A stretch of DNA of 5,209 nt. Source: an uncultured Lachnospiraceae bacterium (GTDB taxonomy: Bacteria > Bacillota_A > Clostridia > Lachnospirales > Lachnospiraceae). Shown here piece by piece: positions 1 to 5,112 of this stretch; position 1 is the stretch's first letter; the number at the start of each line of letters is the position of its first letter. Location of the stretch: NCBI GenBank assembly GCA_900555005.1, contig USJM01000138.1, positions 1 through 5,209 of the forward strand. Reading direction: 5' to 3'. The translations under genes and the position numbers were made by a program. Below the pieces are notes generated by a model. That model ran no database searches, was not told the DNA's origin, and worked only from the letters and a program-made list of their open reading frames with translations.

Positions 1-6
1 ATAACA

Positions 7-36
7 ACGGGCCTGATTGCGGGTCCGTATATTTTT
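7..36 (+). terminator. Rho-independent terminator at left edge
   Basis: ACGGGCCT (7-14) can pair with GGGTCCGT (21-28) over 8 bp including two G-U wobbles, with a 6-base loop, and is followed by a run of five T (32-36). It would end a plus-strand transcript that enters from outside the window. Its GGGCC core resembles the terminators at 1289 and 4794. Confidence 0.6.
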
Positions 37-37
37 G

Positions 38-75
38 CTCTCGATGTTCGCATATTTGCGAACACGCCCCGAGAG
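38..75. promoter_or_regulatory. Nested palindrome, putative operator copy 1
   Basis: A perfect 8-bp inverted repeat, TGTTCGCA (45-52) and TGCGAACA (57-64), surrounds TATT. It is nested in an outer 6-bp repeat, CTCTCG (38-43) with CGAGAG (70-75). The core reads GTTCG-N8-CGAAC (46-63), and the same arms and spacing recur at 1332-1349. As DNA it fits a binding site for a dimeric repressor; as RNA it would form a stable two-tier hairpin. It lies 136 bases upstream of the 361-residue gene. It is not the Bacillus LexA box, which has the half-sites in the opposite order with a 4-base spacer. The regulator is unknown. Confidence 0.45.
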
Positions 76-114
76 GCCGCAATGTGAATCGGTGTATCTG
101 CTAAATACAGGCTA

Positions 115-123
115 TGGTACTAT
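115..123 (+). promoter_or_regulatory. Possible extended -10 promoter
   Basis: TG-G-TACTAT (115-123) matches the extended -10 pattern TGnTATAAT in its TG and four of six hexamer bases. No good -35 hexamer is visible 17 bases upstream. It would start transcription about 70 bases before the 361-residue gene, downstream of the palindrome at 38-75. This is a weak prediction. Confidence 0.25.
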
Positions 124-199
124 GCTGACATCAAGATATTGGTAGTGTCCAGTAAGCTATGAAAACCTTGGGTACGAAGATATTGTGGAGGGCAAGTCA

Positions 200-1285
200 A
201 TGGAAATAAAAAACTTTGATGCTATTATTGCAGCCTACAAGGCAGCTGAGGGAACCGACCTGATCAAAGAAGGTGATGTCCGGGCAAAGTACACTGAGGT
301 CGCGGAAGCGTTGGGGGTTGACACAAAGCTGTTGCGCAACCATACAGGAGTTGATATTCGTAAAGATTATGACCGGATTACGGACCAGACGCCCCTTGTG
401 GTCGGGGAGGATGACATCCCTTTTGTTGTTGAGGTCGTCCGGAATTATTGCAGCCCGGATTACCAACATATCCGCAGGAGGGACTTTAGGGATGTACCGC
501 TTCCTACGATCAAATACCTGATAGAGCGCTTTACAAAACTCCTTTTTGATCTTGGGCATGAACGGAAAACGCTTGTCAGCCAGATTGAGTCTATGGAAAT
601 GGTTACTCAGTATTCCCTGCGTAACCAACGCAAGGCCATTTTAGATCATCTCCGCGAAATGAAAACGCATTTTTCTGAGGAATATAATTTTGAAGATTAT
701 AATTCGTATTTGGATAGGTTTCAAGTAGAGAACTATGGCTGGAGAAAGATTATGGATGCCGACCATGACATCAAACAAGTCACTCGTGAACACTATGATA
801 TACGTGATAGAGAATGGGAAGCGGAATATGAGGACCTTTATGAACCTGAAACTGAGCCCGGAGAGCGTTGGAACCAAGAAACAGATGTAGAGGAAGCACT
901 CGGTAATATACCTGAATATGTTGAACTCCAAAAAAATTGGTGGGAACTGAAGCACACCCAAGGTCAGTTCGTGAAAAAGAAAAAAGCGGAGATGAAAACA
1001 ATCAAATGTCGCATGGAAGAACTACGGGCCGAAACAGAAATACAACTTTTGGAGAGACGACTGGAACCAATAGAGGAATTTTTCCCAAAATCGGATTTAG
1101 AACCGGAAGAGGTCTTAAAACAGGCAATCCAGCAAGTGAAAGACTTTAGGAAAAAGCTGGATATCGAAGAAGAGGAACAGCGTAAGAATCGCGGACGGCA
1201 ATACACGAAGGAAGAGCTTGAAGCCGCATGGCAAAGGGTACAGAAAGAGAGCCACGCCTTAGATGTATGGGAGTATCTTAGGTGA
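200..1285 (+). CDS. Unrecognised 361-residue coiled-coil-rich protein
   Basis: I do not recognise a family. The frame is open from a GTG at 185, but the ATG at 200 is the better start because GGAGGG (187-192) lies 7 bases before it as a ribosome binding site and overlaps the GTG. The N-terminal part (about residues 25-60) contains YTEVAEALGVDTKLLRNHTG, which could be a helix-turn-helix-like segment, but this is only a resemblance. The middle (about 160-235) is rich in aromatic and acidic residues. Residues 245-330 are dominated by K, E, R, Q and L, as expected for long helices or a coiled coil. There is no signal peptide or membrane segment, so it should be cytoplasmic. The gene is visibly more A/T rich than those after 2017. 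It sits alone between two terminators, so it is probably its own transcription unit. Coding is well supported; function is unknown. Confidence 0.85.
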   Translation: MEIKNFDAIIAAYKAAEGTDLIKEGDVRAKYTEVAEALGVDTKLLRNHTGVDIRKDYDRITDQTPLVVGEDDIPFVVEVVRNYCSPDYQHIRRRDFRDVPLPTIKYLIERFTKLLFDLGHERKTLVSQIESMEMVTQYSLRNQRKAILDHLREMKTHFSEEYNFEDYNSYLDRFQVENYGWRKIMDADHDIKQVTREHYDIRDREWEAEYEDLYEPETEPGERWNQETDVEEALGNIPEYVELQKNWWELKHTQGQFVKKKKAEMKTIKCRMEELRAETEIQLLERRLEPIEEFFPKSDLEPEEVLKQAIQQVKDFRKKLDIEEEEQRKNRGRQYTKEELEAAWQRVQKESHALDVWEYLR

Positions 1286-1288
1286 GTG

Positions 1289-1323
1289 TGATGGGCCTAC
1301 TTTCGGGTGGGCCCATCATTTTG
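1289..1323 (+). terminator. Terminator after the 361-residue gene
   Basis: A 12-bp stem joins 1289-1300 to 1307-1318 with one T-G wobble and a 6-base TTTCGG loop, followed by a short TTTT (1319-1322). It starts 3 bases after the stop codon. The stem is very strong but the T run is short, so some read-through into the zinc ribbon gene is possible. Confidence 0.65.
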
Positions 1324-1330
1324 AACATTA

Positions 1331-1350
1331 AGTTCGTATGACAGCGAACA
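1331..1350. promoter_or_regulatory. Putative operator copy 2, GTTCG-N8-CGAAC
   Basis: GTTCG (1332-1336) and CGAAC (1345-1349) flank 8 bases, exactly matching the arms and spacing of the palindrome core at 46-63. The spacer here is not itself symmetric. It lies 26 bases before the ATG of the zinc ribbon gene, just after a terminator. That position suits an operator or a leader hairpin. Binding by a shared regulator is inferred from the repetition alone. Confidence 0.4.
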
Positions 1351-1375
1351 AGCATTAAGCTACCGGAGGACTTAT

Positions 1376-1582
1376 ATGGTAAGACAAGAAACGGATAATT
1401 ACAAAGGCGTTATCGTTTGCCCGTTCTGTGGTGCAAAGACATTTGTGGAATTCGGCGCACATGGACGGGCAAGCACACAGTGCAGGTGCAAGAAGTATTT
1501 GGTGTTTGATTATGACCAGATGGTTGCGATACCAAGCAAGCCGAAGCGTGGGTTATCCATGCGGTTCAGGACAAAGGAATAA
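1376..1582 (+). CDS. Small zinc ribbon (Com-like) protein
   Basis: This 68-residue protein starts at an ATG preceded by GGAGGA (1365-1370) at a 5-base spacing. It has CPFC at residues 15-18 and CRC at 36-38, four cysteines able to hold one zinc ion. They are followed by YLVFDYDQM and a basic tail (KPKRG, RFRTKE). The layout resembles small zinc ribbon proteins, loosely like phage Mu Com, that are common in conjugative elements and phages of Firmicutes. Such proteins are thought to bind nucleic acid or partner proteins, but the exact role is unknown. The second cysteine pair is CxC rather than the usual CxxC, which could be family variation or loss of one residue. It lies between the second palindromic site and the structured leader at 1631. 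Coding is likely; the family assignment is moderate. Confidence 0.8.
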   Translation: MVRQETDNYKGVIVCPFCGAKTFVEFGAHGRASTQCRCKKYLVFDYDQMVAIPSKPKRGLSMRFRTKE

Positions 1583-1630
1583 AAGGATTATTACCACCGA
1601 GACATAGGGACCGAAAGCAGGCCACCACTG

Positions 1631-1694
1631 AGCCGGGGTAAATCATGACAAATGATCCATTTGCGATCGTTGGTCGTGGTTTATCCCGGCTTTT
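1631..1694 (+). terminator. Long 12-bp stem with T run, terminator-like
   Basis: AGCCGGGGTAAA (1631-1642) pairs with TTTATCCCGGCT (1680-1691) over 12 bp with one G-U wobble. The 37-base interior can itself fold, for example AAATG-ATC-CATTT. TTTT follows at 1691-1694. The distance from the zinc ribbon stop (49 bases) fits a terminator, but the large structured interior is unusual and could be a regulatory RNA domain. I could not match it to a known riboswitch class. Confidence 0.45.
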
Positions 1695-1766
1695 CTGTGC
1701 GGAAATTAAAAAAAACAAACTTATTTAATAGGGAAGATTCTAGCAATGACATGGGAAGGAGTCTAC

Positions 1767-1814
1767 ATGGAACGATCACCGCCGGTAATGATACATACCA
1801 ACAACTACAGATAG
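1767..1814 (+). CDS. Possible 15-codon leader peptide
   Basis: The ATG at 1767 has a strong AAGGAG (1756-1761) at a 5-base spacing. The frame encodes MERSPPVMIHTNNYR and ends at TAG (1812-1814). It lies in the leader of the sigma-like gene, ahead of several hairpins, so it could be a translated leader peptide. It has no run of one amino acid of the kind used in classical attenuators. Alternatives are the 5' stub of a lost gene or chance. There is no homology support. Confidence 0.25.
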   Translation: MERSPPVMIHTNNYR

Positions 1815-1948
1815 TAACTCAAAAACAAATTATCTCAAAGCTATGGGTGCACACACGGCGGCGGGATGCAGAAGGAATTTTCACCACGGCGATGGCCGTA
1901 GTGAATCCGGATGCGTCCACCGTCTGTTCGTCGCACCTTTTTTGCTGC

Positions 1949-1976
1949 GGAACCGGTGGAGTGATCTGCCGGTTCC
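1949..1976 (+). promoter_or_regulatory. GGAACCGG/CCGGTTCC leader hairpin
   Basis: A perfect 8-bp G/C-rich stem joins 1949-1956 to 1969-1976 with a 12-base loop, 40 bases before the sigma-like ATG. No T run follows, so it is not a normal terminator on this strand. It may act with the next hairpin as an RNA control element. Confidence 0.4.
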
Positions 1977-1979
1977 TTA

Positions 1980-2014
1980 TGTGTCCTGCCGCCCGCACCA
2001 GCGGAAAGGACACA
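1980..2014 (+). promoter_or_regulatory. Hairpin hiding the ribosome binding site
   Basis: TGTGTCCT (1980-1987) pairs with AGGACACA (2007-2014) over 8 bp. An inner 4-bp stem (CCGC 1989-1992 with GCGG 2001-2004) closes an 8-base loop. The GGAAAGGA ribosome binding site of the 2017 gene (2003-2010) is inside the 3' arm and the bases next to it. In this fold initiation would be blocked, implying translational control or coupling to upstream translation. The pairing is seen; the regulatory role is inferred. Confidence 0.45.
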
Positions 2015-2016
2015 AA

Positions 2017-2685
2017 ATGGCAAAGCATGAAATCGGCAATGCTGCAGATGACAGGATTGAGAAGAAGTCCAAGTTCGACCAGAACCGGACTGCGTTCGTT
2101 GACCCGAAGACAGGGGACTATGTCTTTAACGAATGGGTGAATCTGGGGACTGACAAGTACCCGAAGTGGGATCTCCGTGAAGTCGCCCGTATCCCGGCTG
2201 AAATGGGCAAATGGGTAAAGCTCCTCGATGAGGATGACGCTGCGGTGGACCTGCAGAACCGCTACGAAGATGAGCATCGTGATTACACGACGGAGAATAA
2301 GAAGCAGGCCAATCAGGAAATGGAGGATGATGATTCCGTTTCCGACGATGGACAGAGCGGGAATCCCATGGAAGACATTCCGGACAGAAATGCGGAGCCC
2401 GAGAAAATCCTGTTCGAGGAGCCTGAGAAGGATAATCCCCGTATCCAGCAGATCGAGCAGACGAAGGTGACACATCTTACGGAGGAGCAGCGGAACCTTT
2501 ACTTCGACCATGTTGGGCAGCAGATGTACCTCGAGGATATCCGGAAGGAGAAAATCAGTGTGACTGGGAAGAATATCACGCAGCAGGCGGTATCCAAGCA
2601 GTGGAGGAAGACCATGAAGATCTTCTGTGACGACCTTGGGGTGGAGATGCCGAAGACTCGCGGAAAGAGGAAGAAGGACGATTAA
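2017..2685 (+). CDS. Sigma-70 region 4-like HTH protein
   Basis: This 222-residue protein starts at the ATG at 2017, 6 bases after GGAAAGGA (2003-2010). Residues 152-205 (LTEEQRNLYFDHVGQQMYLEDI, then ITQQAVSKQWRKTMKIF) resemble sigma factor region 4: a helix with the 'LTEEQR' opening, then a helix-turn-helix with AVSKQWRK as the likely recognition helix. The N-terminal part (20-70) is a compact FDQNRTAFVDPKTGDYVFNEW-type segment that I cannot assign. Residues about 83-140 form a very acidic, probably disordered linker. The C-terminus is basic (KTRGKRKK). There is no region 2, so it is probably not a full sigma factor. Similar sigma-like HTH proteins occur in Firmicute conjugative elements and phages, where they probably act in transcription control. 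It lies 109 bases before the helicase and is the last intact gene before the decayed block. Confidence 0.8.
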   Translation: MAKHEIGNAADDRIEKKSKFDQNRTAFVDPKTGDYVFNEWVNLGTDKYPKWDLREVARIPAEMGKWVKLLDEDDAAVDLQNRYEDEHRDYTTENKKQANQEMEDDDSVSDDGQSGNPMEDIPDRNAEPEKILFEEPEKDNPRIQQIEQTKVTHLTEEQRNLYFDHVGQQMYLEDIRKEKISVTGKNITQQAVSKQWRKTMKIFCDDLGVEMPKTRGKRKKDD

Positions 2686-2698
2686 TCGGAAATCGTCG

Positions 2699-2743
2699 GG
2701 AGGTTGTTGTTTTCGCCTTGTAGTAGGGAGGACAACAGCCTCC
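2699..2743 (+). promoter_or_regulatory. Long intergenic hairpin before the helicase
   Basis: GGAGGTTGTTGT (2699-2710) pairs with ACAACAGCCTCC (2732-2743) over 12 bp with one G-U wobble, around a 21-base loop. It begins 13 bases after the sigma-like stop. Only TTT follows, so termination would be weak. It could protect the upstream mRNA or partly attenuate transcription into the helicase. Confidence 0.45.
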
Positions 2744-2768
2744 TTTCCTGTTGGCATGGTGCCTGCGG

Positions 2769-2781
2769 GAATCAATGATTC
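2769..2781. repeat. Short palindrome GAATCA-A-TGATTC
   Basis: A perfect 6-bp inverted repeat around one base sits directly before the AAAGGAG ribosome binding site (2782-2788) of the helicase. The single-base centre does not favour an RNA hairpin, so a protein-binding site is the more likely meaning if it has one. It may be chance. Confidence 0.25.
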
Positions 2782-2794
2782 AAAGGAGCAGAGT

Positions 2795-4022
2795 ATGGAA
2801 AAAACACCACCTTCATATCATTACCTGCCGATGCCGGTCAAAGGACGACTGTATGCACACCAGCAGGCCGCATTCGATTTTGCCTGTGATTTATTCGGCC
2901 TCACGGATAGCCGGAAGAAATCCCCGGGCTGCGCCATCCTAGCTGAAATGGGCTGCGAGAAAAGTTTCATAGCCATCGGGATCGCCGGGATACTGTACCG
3001 TTCGGAAAAGTGAACAGGGCGCTGATTGTCGCACCTTTTTCCGTCCTTGGCACATGGGAATCGGAGCTGGAGCGCTTTGCAGCATATCCGTACCACCTGA
3101 CCGTATTGTCGGGAACGATGGAGAAAAAAAGGCAGCGGTAAAGGCGGCAAAGGCGGCTGATGATCTGGAGATCCTTGCCGTAAATTACGAGAGCGCATGG
3201 AGGCTGGAGAAGGAGCTGACAGCGTTTGCGCCACAGCTTTTGTGCTGTGATGAGGCCCATCGGCTGAAGGATCCGCGCTCCCGGCAGAGCAAAGGAATAC
3301 AGCACATCTCCGAGTATGCGGATTATCGACTCGTACTTACCGGCACGATTATCACCGGAAAGGAAATTGATGTATTTAGCCCCTATAAGGTGCTGAATCC
3401 TAGGATATTCGGAAGCAGCTTTTATAGCTTCCGGAACCGATACTTTGACATGGTCGGATACGGGGGTTATACCCCGGCATTCCGGGAGAGCATGACGGAT
3501 GATTTCCTGCGTCGACTGCACAGCATCGCGTTCCGGATTACGAAGAAGGAATGCCTTGACCTGCCCGCCGTCACGGAAGAATTACGCACGGTTTCCTTGG
3601 AGCCGAAGGCCCGGAAACTGTATGACGAAATCGAGAAAGAGAGCTACGCGTCACTGAAGGGTTCGGAGGTTACGACGGTAAATATCCTAACGAAAACCCT
3701 GCGGCTGTCCCAGCTCACCTGCGGGTTCATCACGGATGACGATGGCAATGTCATGCAGGTATCGACGGCAAAACTGGATGCGGCTCTCAGACATCCTTGA
3801 TTCGGCAATGGAGGATGGCAACAAGGTTGTCGTGATGGTGCGATTCGTCGCGGAGATGGATGCCATTGAAGCAATGCTGCAAAAGAAAGGCATCCGGTAT
3901 TCCCTGATCAGGGGCGGTGTGAACGACCGGCAGGAACAGATCGACCGTTTCCAGAAGGAACCCAGCTGCAAAGTATTCGTAGGCCAGATTGCGGCAGCAG
4001 GACTTGGTATCACGCTCATTTC
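2795..4022 (+). pseudogene. SNF2-family DEAH helicase, frameshifted and truncated
   Basis: The start at 2795 has AAAGGAG at a 6-base spacing. Restoring the frame gives about 408 residues of an SNF2-type ATPase. The first piece (2795-3013, 72 residues) has the GRLYAHQQAAFDFA Q-motif region and a Walker A reading MGCEKS where MGxGKS/T is expected. Next come NRALIVAPFSVLGTWESEL (motif Ia, about 3010-3065), CCDEAHRLKD (DEAH at 3249-3260), VLTGTIITGKEIDVFSPYKV (motif III, lacking the usual TGTP proline), and the C-terminal lobe with IRGGVNDRQEQIDRF and VGQIAAAGLGITL. Frame breaks are a 1-base loss near 2999-3003, a 1-base loss in the A7 run 3124-3130 and one extra G near 3781-3783. Homology stops at about 4017, before the arginine-finger motif VI. 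Intact relatives in mobile elements presumably remodel DNA or protein-DNA complexes. This copy cannot make an active ATPase. Confidence 0.85.
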
Positions 4023-4196
4023 AGGAAGGCGCAGTCCCGCCTTCTTACGAATATGAAGCGACATCCCGAATCACGAGATGCTTATCTAGAAAAAAAGCAA
4101 AAACTTATAATCGGGCGTTTTGAAAAGGAACTTGCGATTCAGAACGGTGCGATGTCAATGAAAGATTACAAGGACTGGCTTGACCAGTTCAGATGA
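4023..4196 (+). pseudogene. C-terminal fragment of an unidentified gene
   Basis: After the helicase homology ends, another frame reads FRKAQSRLLTNMKRHPESRD and continues through EKKQKLIIGRFEKELAIQNG to KDWLDQFR, ending at TGA (4194-4196). The sequence is charged and helical, as in a real protein. An ATG at 4053 would give 47 residues but has no ribosome binding site near it, so it is more likely the tail of a gene joined to the helicase by a deletion. The left boundary is approximate. I do not recognise the family. Its stop overlaps the GAGGAG ribosome binding site of the next gene, which suggests original operon continuity. Confidence 0.5.
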
Positions 4197-4208
4197 GGAG
4201 TACATATT

Positions 4209-4471
4209 ATGAATGAAAATATTATTGAAGCAGTTGCGGGAATCTTTACCGGTAAGGGCGGCGGCCTCAAACTGGCCATTGCGTGTATTGCGATGCTTGG
4301 GCTTGTTAGTGTGATTACCGACAATGATTACGGGGTGGATGCCACTACAGCGTGGATGCCACTACAGCAAATGTCGGCAGGCTAAGCATAAAACCGAACC
4401 GCAGTAACGAGAATGACATCCCTGAAAAAGCCGGTGTTCCTGATTCGGTAGCAGTAGAGGTGCCAGTATGA
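4209..4471 (+). pseudogene. Small membrane protein, frameshifted by a duplication
   Basis: The ATG at 4209 follows GAGGAG (4195-4200) at an 8-base spacing. The present frame encodes 58 residues and stops at TAA (4383-4385). A Gly-rich segment (GIFTGKGGG) precedes one probable membrane helix, LKLAIACIAMLGLVSVIT (residues 20-37). An exact 17-bp tandem duplication at 4335-4368 shifts the frame. Removing one copy gives an 81-residue protein with a polar tail (NVGRLSIKPNRSNEND and following) ending at TGA 4469-4471. That stop overlaps the next start as ATGA, strong support for the ancestral frame. The truncated 58-residue form keeps the membrane helix and might still be made. The family is unknown. 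Confidence 0.65.
4335..4368 (+). repeat. 17-bp perfect tandem duplication
   Basis: GTGGATGCCACTACAGC occurs at 4335-4351 and again at 4352-4368 without mismatch. Because 17 is not a multiple of 3, it breaks the reading frame of the small membrane protein. The perfect identity suggests a recent replication-slippage event. Confidence 0.95.
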
Positions 4472-4772
4472 CCCCGGAAGCGGAGGAATGTCTGGAGATA
4501 TTCCTTTCGTATAGGGAGCTACGCAGGATCTGGGAGTATATGGAGGCCCGGTTTACGTTGATCTCCATGGGTTATCCTGTCATGAGGCAAGGCGGTTCCT
4601 AGAAAACGTCATCAACCTCTTGCATGGTCCCGCAAGCATCAAGGTCATTCACGGGTACCATCACGGAACGGCCCTCCGGGATATGGTGCGAACGAACTTC
4701 CATAACATCCATGTGTACGCTGTATTACCAGACAGTGAAAACCAAGGCCTGACAACGCTTCGGGTCGCATGA
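4468..4772 (+). pseudogene. Smr (MutS2-like) domain protein, frameshifted
   Basis: The ATG at 4468 overlaps the ancestral stop of the previous gene (ATGA). The first frame encodes MTPEAEECLEIFLSYRELRR and continues through IWEYMEAR, a helical N-terminus. After a 1-base loss near 4546-4552, the next frame continues with VYVDLHGLSCHEARRFLENV, then IKVIHGYHHGTALRDMV, and ends at TGA (4770-4772), about 101 residues in all. The DLHG motif, the EA-R-FL helix and the IHG-x-HHGTALR motif are the signature of Smr domains, which bind or nick branched DNA or RNA. Stand-alone small Smr proteins occur in mobile elements, where their role is unclear. As sequenced, translation stops at TAG 4600-4602 after 44 residues, losing the domain. 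A terminator follows, so this was the last gene of its operon. Confidence 0.75.
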
Positions 4773-4793
4773 ACAACTGAACATCGGAGAAGA

Positions 4794-4834
4794 AGGGCCC
4801 TGCCTTTGGCTGGGCCCTAAATTTTTGTTTTTTT
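4794..4834 (+). terminator. Strong Rho-independent terminator
   Basis: AGGGCCC (4794-4800) pairs with GGGCCCT (4812-4818). A T-T mismatch and an inner GCC-TTT-GGC stem complete the hairpin, followed by AA, then ATTTTTG and a T7-type run up to 4834. It starts 21 bases after the Smr stop and would end the helicase-to-Smr operon. It is the best terminator in the window. Confidence 0.85.
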
Positions 4835-4884
4835 CGCGATTATCCGACTCCGGATGTCCGAGGATATCTGAGATCGGCAGGAGG

Positions 4885-5108
4885 ATCAGTTCTTCTTTGT
4901 CATCCTCTTTACCTTCATGATAATAGATCAGGTCAAAGTATTTCGCATATTTCCCGTTTGGGCGAACCTGCATTCCTTCCCAGGACTTGAGCTGCTTTGC
5001 CATCAGGTCGACATCCTGCTCCAGTTTGGAACGTTCCGCCATGTGTTTCTTCTCATCATAGAAGATATGGAAGTAGCGTTCTTTCTCATCGGATGGATAC
5101 AACTGGTG
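4885..5108 (-). pseudogene. Transposase fragment, IS1634/IS4-like
   Basis: On the minus strand an open frame runs VRHQLYPSDEKERYFHIFYD, then DEKKHMAERSKLEQDVDLMA and KYAKYFDLIYYHEGKEDDKE. This resembles the middle of IS1634/IS4-type DDE transposases, where a phrase like 'HIYY..EKA..ER..LE' is followed by 'KYxKYFDL'. Only about 75 residues remain. A TGA at 5136-5138 lies upstream in frame and no start codon with a ribosome binding site is present. Downstream the frame runs through unrelated sequence and the antisense of the terminator and Smr gene. No terminal inverted repeats or target duplication are visible. It is a dead remnant; the exact family is uncertain. Confidence 0.55.
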
Positions 5109-5112
5109 CCTG

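Larger units (their letters stand above)
1583..2016 (+). other. 434-base structured leader, no large gene
   Basis: Frames are open here, but none has a ribosome binding site together with a recognisable protein. The frame of the sigma-like gene is open back to 1843, but its 58 extra residues (Cys, His and Arg rich, low complexity) look like translated RNA structure. The stretch holds a long stem at 1631-1691, an A/T-rich tract at 1704-1730 that may contain a promoter (TTTAAT at 1724-1729, no clear -35), a 15-codon mini-ORF, a short ACGGC/GCCGT hairpin near 1886-1899, a T6 run at 1938-1943 and two hairpins just before the next gene. The arrangement suggests an untranslated regulatory leader. 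Confidence 0.5.

Noticed and set aside
46..63. LexA (SOS) box
   Set aside because: The Gram-positive box is CGAAC-N4-GTTCG. Here the arms are in the opposite order with an 8-base spacer.
185..199. GTG start for the 361-residue protein
   Set aside because: The GTG overlaps the GGAGGG that serves the ATG at 200, and has no ribosome binding site of its own.
1605..1645. Cobalamin-type riboswitch resemblance (GCCACCACTGAGCCGG)
   Set aside because: Only short stretches look similar, the conserved segments are not in the right order, and no B12-related gene follows.
1843..2016. 58-residue N-terminal extension of the sigma-like gene
   Set aside because: The extension has no ribosome binding site and covers the hairpin leader. 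The ATG at 2017 has GGAAAGGA at 6 bases and begins a normal-looking protein.
1652..2140. 162-codon plus-strand open frame
   Set aside because: It has no ribosome binding site, overlaps the sigma-like gene in another frame and has no protein-like character.
1819..2775. 318-codon open frame on the minus strand
   Set aside because: It lies antisense to the sigma-like gene, has no good ribosome binding site, and its protein is Leu/Ile/Val and His rich as expected for antisense of an acidic coding region.
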